Below, one piece after another: positions 32,986-37,925 of a stretch of DNA of 37,925 nt. The DNA comes from an uncultured Chitinophagaceae bacterium (GTDB lineage: Bacteria > Bacteroidota > Bacteroidia > Chitinophagales > Chitinophagaceae). Under the pieces are notes generated by a model. The model was given only the letters and a program-made list of their open reading frames with translations. It was not told the origin of the DNA and searched no databases. Made by a program: the position numbers and the translations under genes. The DNA is taken from positions 1 through 37,925 of the forward strand of contig CALCEA010000121.1 of assembly GCA_937900675.1 (NCBI GenBank), written 5' to 3'. Every line of letters begins with the position of its first letter. Position 1 is the first letter of the stretch.

Positions 32986-34077
32986 ATGCAAAATCAAGTT
33001 TTCTCTACCCCTAAGTTCCCATCTAGTACAAAATCATTACATGCTGAATTAAAGAGACGCGTGAATGAGTATTTAGAACAAAATCAAATAAAAGCTACTG
33101 GTAATTTTAAATTATTTTCTAAAGCTATTTTATTAGTAAGCTTATTAGTTTTAACATATATCCATCTTGTATTTTATACACCAAGTACTTTTTTCGCAAT
33201 ATTAGAATGTATCGTATTTGGAGGCTTAATTGCTGCCATTGGATTCAATGTGATGCACGATGGTAGTCACGGAAGTTTTAGTAAGTATGCTTGGTTAAAC
33301 AATTTGGCATCTTCTTCCATTAGTGTTTTAGGAGCGAGTCGTTTTATGTGGGGCATGAAGCATGTAACAATTCACCATACTTATACCAATATTGATGGAG
33401 TAGATGATGACATCGAGGTAGGTGTTTTTATGAGAATGGCACCCACACAGAAGTATTATTCAATGCACCGTTTTCAACATATCTATTTTTGGTTCTTGTA
33501 TATGTTGTTATACATATTCTGGATTTTCTTTGCAGATTACAAAAAGTATTTTTCTAAGAAAATCGGGAATATTAGTTTTAAGAGCATGACATGGGCAGAG
33601 CATTTAGAGTTCTGGTCTGTAAAAGCATATCATATTATTGCCTTTGTAGTGTTACCAATTTATATGGTGGGTTGGGTAAGCTGGTTAGTTGGTTTCTTAG
33701 TATCTACCATGTTTGCCGGATTTGTATTAAGTATTGTTTTTCAATTGGCACATACGGTAGAAGATACTGAATTTCCTGTAGCTATTCAGCCGGATAACAA
33801 AATGCCAGACGAGTTTGCTGCACATCAAATTCAAACCACTGCTAATTTTGCAACAAAGAGTAAATTAGTTAGCTGGTTAGTAGGAGGGTTGAACTTTCAG
33901 ATTGAGCACCATCTTTTCCCTAAAATTTCACATGTTCATTATCCTGCTATTAGTAAGATTGTAAAACAAGCTTGTGAAGATTTTAAGTTAAACTACATTG
34001 AATATCCAACCGTATTCAGTGCGATTAAAGCACATTTTAATTTCGTAAAACAAATGAGCAAACCCTCAGTCGCTTAA
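32986..34077 (+). CDS. Membrane fatty acid desaturase (acyl-CoA/acyl-lipid type)
   Basis: The start at 32986 is chosen because a consensus -7 element lies just upstream. The 363-residue di-iron enzyme has four or more membrane helices (about 45-62, 70-90, 175-200, 220-260). Three histidine boxes are present: H91-D-G-S-H95, H126...H130-H131 in KHVTIHHTY, and Q305-I-E-H308-H309 in FQIEHHLFP. Glutamine in the first position of the third box is typical of front-end desaturases, although no fused cytochrome b5 domain exists. It introduces a double bond in an acyl chain; regiospecificity cannot be read from sequence. The 3' flank holds a structured element before the convergent topA. Confidence 0.94.
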   Translation: MQNQVFSTPKFPSSTKSLHAELKRRVNEYLEQNQIKATGNFKLFSKAILLVSLLVLTYIHLVFYTPSTFFAILECIVFGGLIAAIGFNVMHDGSHGSFSKYAWLNNLASSSISVLGASRFMWGMKHVTIHHTYTNIDGVDDDIEVGVFMRMAPTQKYYSMHRFQHIYFWFLYMLLYIFWIFFADYKKYFSKKIGNISFKSMTWAEHLEFWSVKAYHIIAFVVLPIYMVGWVSWLVGFLVSTMFAGFVLSIVFQLAHTVEDTEFPVAIQPDNKMPDEFAAHQIQTTANFATKSKLVSWLVGGLNFQIEHHLFPKISHVHYPAISKIVKQACEDFKLNYIEYPTVFSAIKAHFNFVKQMSKPSVA

Positions 34078-34100
34078 TTTTAATTGTCTTCTAAATTATT

Positions 34101-34217
34101 AAGCCCTTAGAAAAAATACCTAAACATTTCCTCTCAGCTCACAAGCTAAGACGGGCTTCCATCAGACGCTTGTTCGCGTCTTCTCGTCAATGTTTAGTAT
34201 TTATTTCTAAAGGCCTT
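34101..34217. repeat. Multibranched inverted repeat / candidate structured RNA
   Basis: The outer arms 34101-34128 and 34189-34217 can form about 26 base pairs with three bulges (C34119, A34203, A34211) and one C-C mismatch (34104/34214). The enclosed 60 bases, richer in G+C than the surroundings, hold two hairpins: AGCT-CACA-AGCT (34136-34147) and AGACGC-TTGTTC-GCGTCT (34164-34181). AAGACG at 34148-34153 can also pair with CGTCTT at 34177-34182, excluding the second hairpin. It lies between convergent genes, so strand is unknown. It could be a repeat element, an RNA, or an elaborate transcription terminator. Confidence 0.65.
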
Positions 34218-34232
34218 TTTATTTCTAAAAAG
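34215..34232 (-). terminator. Possible terminator hairpin of topA
   Basis: CTTTTTA (34215-34221) pairs with TAAAAAG (34226-34232) around TTTC, 12 bases beyond the topA stop. The stem is all A/T but for one pair and there is no clean T-run after it, so the call is weak. TTATTTCTAAA occurs twice here (34201-34211 and 34219-34229). Confidence 0.3.
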
Positions 34233-34243
34233 TCATTTAGCAC

Positions 34244-36601
34244 TTAAGCTTTCTTCTTACGGGCAGTTTTGCGAGGAGGGTTTTTCTTTAATTCTTCAAT
34301 GATTTCCTTTACTTCCTCGATGGTCAATTCCTCTACCTTTTCTTGTTGCTCTTTGGTTAATTTGTAGTTGCGTAATCCTTGTTTGATATATGGACCATAT
34401 GGGCCTCTCAATAATTGAATCTTTTCTTTTTCAAATACTTTGATGGTTCTTTCGTCTTTTGCTTTACGCTTTTCTGCGATCATAGGAGCCAGTTCATCTA
34501 ATTGAACTGTATAAGGGTCCATTTCCTTGTTCAAAGAGTAGAACTTCTTGTCATGGGCAGCATAAGGGCCAAAGCGACCAATATTCACCGTAACTTCTGA
34601 TCCTTCAAACTCTCCAAGGGTTCTAGGTAACTTAAATAATTCCATCGCTTCTTCAAAACTGATGGTTTCAATACTTTGAGAAGCTTTTAATTTGGCAAAT
34701 TTTGGTTTTTCTTCATCGTCTTGGTGTCCGATCTGAACCATTGGGCCATATCTACCCATTCTAGCAATTACATTTTTACCTGTAACTGGATCAGTTCCTA
34801 ATTCTCTTTCACCTTTTGCTCTCTCAGCTGTTTCTAAAGTATGATCGATGGTTTCGTGGAAGGGCTTGTAAAAGTCTTCCAACATCTTGCTATATTTTAA
34901 GTTACCAGCCGCGATTTCATCAAACTCTCCTTCAATTTTAGCAGTAAAGCCAAAATCCATCACTTTTTCAAAATGTTGTTTCAAAAAGTCTGTTACCACT
35001 AAACCTAAATCGGTAGGAGATAATTTATTCTTCTCAGCACCTGTTATTTCAGAAGCTGTTTCGGTCTTAATTTCATCCTTATTATTCAACTTAAGTATCT
35101 GATAAGATCTCTTAATTCCTTCTTTCTCTCTTTTCTCTACATAATTACGCTTCATGATAGTGGTAATAGTAGGAGCATAGGTAGATGGTCTTCCGATACC
35201 TAATTCTTCTAATTTCTTCACCAAGCTAGCTTCTGTATATCTTGATGCAGGGCGGCTGAATCTTTCTAAGCCAGTCATATCAACAAAGTCTAAAACCTGA
35301 CCTTTTGCTAATGGAGGTAAAAGTGCTTCGCCATCAGATTCTGCATTCTCTTCATCGATATCGTCGTCGTCTTTTCCTTCTAAATACACTTTTAAGAAAC
35401 CATCAAATTTCATCACTTCACCACTTGCAGTTAAGCTTTCTTTATTGGTAGAAATTTCAATTTTTGCAGTTGTTTTTTCAAACTGTGCATCACTCATTTG
35501 AGAAGCAATCGTTCTCTTCCAAATTAATTCATATAATCTATTTGTGTCAGCATCATCCACCTTGCTTTCGTTCATATAAGTTGGGCGAATGGCTTCGTGT
35601 GCTTCTTGTGCACTTTCGTTTTTGTTCTTGAATTTTCTTGGTTGATAATACTTGTCGCCAAAGCTAGATTCGATTTCTTTTTTAATGGCATCAAGAGCTG
35701 TTTCACTCAAACTAATACTATCTGTTCTCATGTAAGTAATCTTACCACTCTCGTATAATTTTTGAGCAATTAACATGGTCTTACTTACACTATAACCTAA
35801 TTTTCTAGATGCTTCTTGTTGTAAAGTAGAAGTAGTGAAAGGCGCTGATGGCGTGCGTTTCCCGTCTTTTACTGCAATATCCTTCACAGTATAAGTGGCA
35901 GACTTACATGAATTTAAAAATGCTTCAGCAGCACCTGCGGTACTTAATTTTTGTGGACCTTCCGCTTTGAATTTTACTTTCTTCTTATTAATATCTAATG
36001 CAGAAAATATTGCAGATACTTTAAATACACTCTCTGGAATAAATTGGTTGATCTCTCTTTCTCTTTCTGCAATTAATCTTACTGCAACACTTTGAACTCT
36101 ACCAGCACTTAAGCTTTTTTGCATACCAATTTTACGCCATAAAACAGGGCTAAGTTCAAAACCTACAATTCTATCTAATATTCTTCTGGCTTGTTGAGCA
36201 TCCACCAAATCCATATTAATTCTTCTAGGATTCTCTACTGCTTTTTTAATAGCAGGAGCGGTGATTTCATGGAATACAATTCTTTTGGTTTTTTTAGGAT
36301 CCAAACCCAAGACTTCTGCTAAATGCCAACTAATACTTTCTCCTTCACGGTCCTCATCCGATGCCAACCAAACTTCCTTAGCCTTCTTGGTCATGGATTT
36401 TAATTCCTTCACCACTTTTTCCTTTTCGGCTGGGACGGTATATCTAGGTAAAAAATGATTTTTCATGTCGATACCCATATCGCTTTTCTCCAAATCACGG
36501 ATATGGCCATAGCAACTTCTTACTTCAAATTCTTCCCCTAAAATCTTCTCGATGGTCTTTGCTTTTGCAGGAGACTCCACTATTAATAAGTTCTTTGACA
36601 T
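34244..36601 (-). CDS. topA: DNA topoisomerase I
   Basis: The start at 36601 gives MSKNLLIVESPAKAKTIEKI, the standard family N-terminus; an ATG at 36628 would add nine unconserved residues. The 785-residue type IA enzyme relaxes negative supercoils. The TOPRIM domain has the first glutamate in IVESPAK and the DEDREGE acidic triad (about 82-88). The nucleophile is Y290 in KITYMRTDSISLS. The C-terminal part has no CxxC zinc fingers. Instead it carries at least three glycine-rich repeats (GRYGPMVQIG, GRFGPYAAHD, GPYGPYIKQG) and a basic tail (RKTARKKKA). This zinc-free C-terminus is common in several phyla, including Bacteroidota. Confidence 0.96.
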   Translation of the reverse strand: MSKNLLIVESPAKAKTIEKILGEEFEVRSCYGHIRDLEKSDMGIDMKNHFLPRYTVPAEKEKVVKELKSMTKKAKEVWLASDEDREGESISWHLAEVLGLDPKKTKRIVFHEITAPAIKKAVENPRRINMDLVDAQQARRILDRIVGFELSPVLWRKIGMQKSLSAGRVQSVAVRLIAEREREINQFIPESVFKVSAIFSALDINKKKVKFKAEGPQKLSTAGAAEAFLNSCKSATYTVKDIAVKDGKRTPSAPFTTSTLQQEASRKLGYSVSKTMLIAQKLYESGKITYMRTDSISLSETALDAIKKEIESSFGDKYYQPRKFKNKNESAQEAHEAIRPTYMNESKVDDADTNRLYELIWKRTIASQMSDAQFEKTTAKIEISTNKESLTASGEVMKFDGFLKVYLEGKDDDDIDEENAESDGEALLPPLAKGQVLDFVDMTGLERFSRPASRYTEASLVKKLEELGIGRPSTYAPTITTIMKRNYVEKREKEGIKRSYQILKLNNKDEIKTETASEITGAEKNKLSPTDLGLVVTDFLKQHFEKVMDFGFTAKIEGEFDEIAAGNLKYSKMLEDFYKPFHETIDHTLETAERAKGERELGTDPVTGKNVIARMGRYGPMVQIGHQDDEEKPKFAKLKASQSIETISFEEAMELFKLPRTLGEFEGSEVTVNIGRFGPYAAHDKKFYSLNKEMDPYTVQLDELAPMIAEKRKAKDERTIKVFEKEKIQLLRGPYGPYIKQGLRNYKLTKEQQEKVEELTIEEVKEIIEELKKNPPRKTARKKKA

Positions 36602-36648
36602 GGGTGCAATATTATAGTATTCAATCAAAAAATAAAAATGATGCCCGT

Positions 36649-37518
36649 TTAGGAGGCTAAAAATGAGACTATTTTGTCTATTACAGCCTGGGTTTTATAT
36701 ATTTTATTATGACCTAACTCATTGGTAATCAAGAATTTAGTATTTTCTGGACCTTTATTTTTAAAATTTTCCAAATCTTTATAAGGACAAACTGGATCAT
36801 CTTGGTCATGCGCCCACAATACTTTTCCTTTAAAGTTGGCGATGGCTCGGTCGGCTTCAAAATAGCTTATATGCTTTCCAGCCTTGGATTCTACTAGGTC
36901 ATAAAAGGCCTTTTTGAGTTCTGGACTAAATCGCATCAGGCTAAAAAAGCCCTCAAAAGTGGTGGAGGTCTTCGTAGCTGGTGCAATCAGGACGAATTTA
37001 TGTGTTTCAGGGGCATCGATGGTCTCTGCAACCAAAGAAAGGGTCAATCCACCGAGAGAATGTCCAATGAAATGGTCAATCGGACCAAATGCTTCCATGA
37101 TAGCATGAATGGCATCTCTATATATTAATACATTGATATACTTACCCTGACTTCTGCCATGACCAGGGGCATCAAAGCCAATAACCCTAAATCCTTCTTT
37201 TAAAAGGGGTTGTATATACTGTTCAAATTTGAAGAAAAAACTGGCATAGCCATGTGCTATCAAGACTGTTTTGCCATTGGGCTGCGTTGGCTGCCATTCA
37301 AATCCTTTGATTTCAATACCTTCTTTTAATACTAGACTCTTTTTTTGTGCCTGATGGAAAATGGCTGGCGCTTTGGTCTTTTTGTATTTTGGATAGGGCG
37401 TACAAAATAAATCAAATGCAATTTCAGCAGCTTTTTGAGGAGATACAATGGCTAGGGTTTTGAATTTAGTTCTTAAATACTTTAAATACAATCTCTCTGA
37501 AAACCCTTGCTTTGCCAT
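36649..37518 (-). CDS. Alpha/beta hydrolase
   Basis: The start at 37518 is chosen because TATCTTTG, a perfect - strand -7 element (37542-37535), lies just upstream; an ATG at 37584 would precede the promoter. The 289-residue protein has the oxyanion segment AHGYASF (about 88-94), the FDAPGHGRS motif (115-123) and the nucleophile elbow GHSLGG with S154. Acid and base candidates lie in HDQDDPVCPY and ELGHNK. No signal peptide is visible, so it should be cytoplasmic. Substrate is unknown; serine hydrolases of this sort act on esters or lipids. Confidence 0.88.
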   Translation of the reverse strand: MAKQGFSERLYLKYLRTKFKTLAIVSPQKAAEIAFDLFCTPYPKYKKTKAPAIFHQAQKKSLVLKEGIEIKGFEWQPTQPNGKTVLIAHGYASFFFKFEQYIQPLLKEGFRVIGFDAPGHGRSQGKYINVLIYRDAIHAIMEAFGPIDHFIGHSLGGLTLSLVAETIDAPETHKFVLIAPATKTSTTFEGFFSLMRFSPELKKAFYDLVESKAGKHISYFEADRAIANFKGKVLWAHDQDDPVCPYKDLENFKNKGPENTKFLITNELGHNKIYKTQAVIDKIVSFLAS

Positions 37519-37534
37519 TTTCCCAATTTTGGTG

Positions 37535-37542
37535 CAAAGATA
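37535..37542 (-). promoter_or_regulatory. -7 promoter element of the alpha/beta hydrolase gene
   Basis: On the - strand the bases read TATCTTTG, an exact match to TAnnTTTG, 17 bases before the chosen ATG. A -33 box at the expected distance is not evident. Confidence 0.5.
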
Positions 37543-37657
37543 GGTGCAGATATAGTCTGTTGAGAGATTTTTTGTATTTCGCAAGTAAAAAATGACACAA
37601 GAGTAATAGCATTCAATAAGATAGGGCTAAATTCGCACAAAATTTTAGCATAAGATT

Positions 37658-37925
37658 ATGTACTCTATTAAAGTAAATTTTGAGCAAAAGGGATTAACGC
37701 CGGTAACTTTGGAAAACATAGAAGCAGACCAAAGTTTGTTGGAAGTGATGTTGGACAATGGTATAGAATTACACCATAACTGTGGTGCAGTTTGTGCATG
37801 TAGTACTTGTCATTTGTATGTAAACAAAGGCATGGAACATTTAGCTGAATTGTCTGATAAAGAAGAAGATTTTATTGATAGAGCAGTAAGCCCAAGAATT
37901 GAATCAAGATTAGGATGTCAATGTG
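37658..37925 (+). CDS. 2Fe-2S ferredoxin, ISC type (partial, cut by window end)
   Basis: The visible 89 residues start MYSIKVNFEQKGLTPVTLEN and remain open at the window edge. Cysteines C42, C48 and C51 in NCGAVCACSTCHLYV, with C87 in RLGCQC, give the C-x5-C-x2-C-x35-C spacing of ISC-type (adrenodoxin-like) ferredoxins. C46 corresponds to the extra cysteine seen in bacterial Fdx. Such proteins donate electrons to iron-sulfur cluster assembly and other enzymes. About 15-25 residues are probably missing. It is divergent from the hydrolase gene; TAAATTCG (37628-37635), one mismatch from the -7 consensus, may be its promoter. Confidence 0.93.
   Translation, partial: MYSIKVNFEQKGLTPVTLENIEADQSLLEVMLDNGIELHHNCGAVCACSTCHLYVNKGMEHLAELSDKEEDFIDRAVSPRIESRLGCQC

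Noticed and set aside
34150..34188. Hammerhead-like CTGATGG string on the - strand of the structured element
   Set aside because: The required CUGAnGA and GAAA core boxes are not both present, so a hammerhead ribozyme is not supported.
34101..34217. Possible integron attC site or insertion-sequence terminal repeats in the large inverted repeat
   Set aside because: The arms lack the RYYYAAC/GTTRRRY core pair of attC, and there is no integrase, transposase or target-site duplication near it.
1..37925. Defence system, prophage, CRISPR array or secondary-metabolite cluster
   Set aside because: No nuclease, toxin-antitoxin, Cas, integrase, NRPS or PKS signature was seen; nearly all genes belong to housekeeping or envelope families.

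Overview
The window is an ordinary-looking, gene-dense stretch of a low-GC chromosome from the phylum Bacteroidota, most likely family Chitinophagaceae (Sediminibacterium-like). That placement is inferred from several things: type IX secretion genes (porQ, porW/sprE-like), a DUF4270 lipoprotein beside a short 'glycogen/starch synthase', a GSCFA-domain protein, a CarboxypepD_reg-like TonB receptor, and a long two-domain signal peptidase I. Start sites lack Shine-Dalgarno sequences, and promoters repeatedly match the Bacteroidota pattern TTTG-N19-21-TAnnTTTG. No tRNA, rRNA, CRISPR array, transposase, integrase or phage gene was seen, and no gap between genes exceeds 300 bases.

Layout. 1-6.5 kb: porQ (+) converges on a porW/sprE-like gene followed by a bifunctional penicillin-binding protein 1A (both -). 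6.6-8.2 kb: a tightly packed + strand unit with a membrane protein resembling the anchor of M23 peptidases, AtpZ/AtpI, a second ATP-synthase-operon type membrane protein, and an SprT-like metalloprotease; the ATP synthase genes themselves do not follow. 8.4-9.6 kb: sucC (-). 9.7-10.3 kb: a YceI protein (+). 10.5-14.0 kb: a four-gene - strand operon (UPF0104 membrane protein, heptose-1-phosphate adenylyltransferase, aldehyde dehydrogenase, DinB). 14.1-16.5 kb: a GT5-like protein and a DUF4270 lipoprotein (+). 16.5-17.8 kb: metK. 17.9-23.1 kb: a + strand operon (NUDIX, rlmB, GSCFA, penicillin acylase, small membrane protein). 23.2-25.2 kb: trhO (+) converging on purC (-). 25.3-28.2 kb: a TonB-dependent receptor. 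28.4-31.4 kb: pdhB, then lepB-cdd. 31.4-32.8 kb: an alkyltransferase and a SirB1-like gene (-). 33-34.1 kb: a membrane desaturase (+). 34.1-34.2 kb: a striking structured intergenic element. 34.2-37.5 kb: topA and an alpha/beta hydrolase (-). 37.7 kb to the end: an ISC-type 2Fe-2S ferredoxin cut by the window edge.

Most genes are housekeeping. The genes that work together visibly are the type IX secretion pair, the two ATP-synthase accessory membrane proteins, and the lepB-cdd and rlmB-GSCFA pairs, which are so close that co-transcription is nearly certain. The most unusual signal is not a protein: it is a roughly 117-base multibranched inverted repeat (34101-34217) between the convergent desaturase and topA genes, with a 26-pair outer stem, two inner hairpins and a mutually exclusive alternative pairing. 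I saw no convincing new defence or mobile system.
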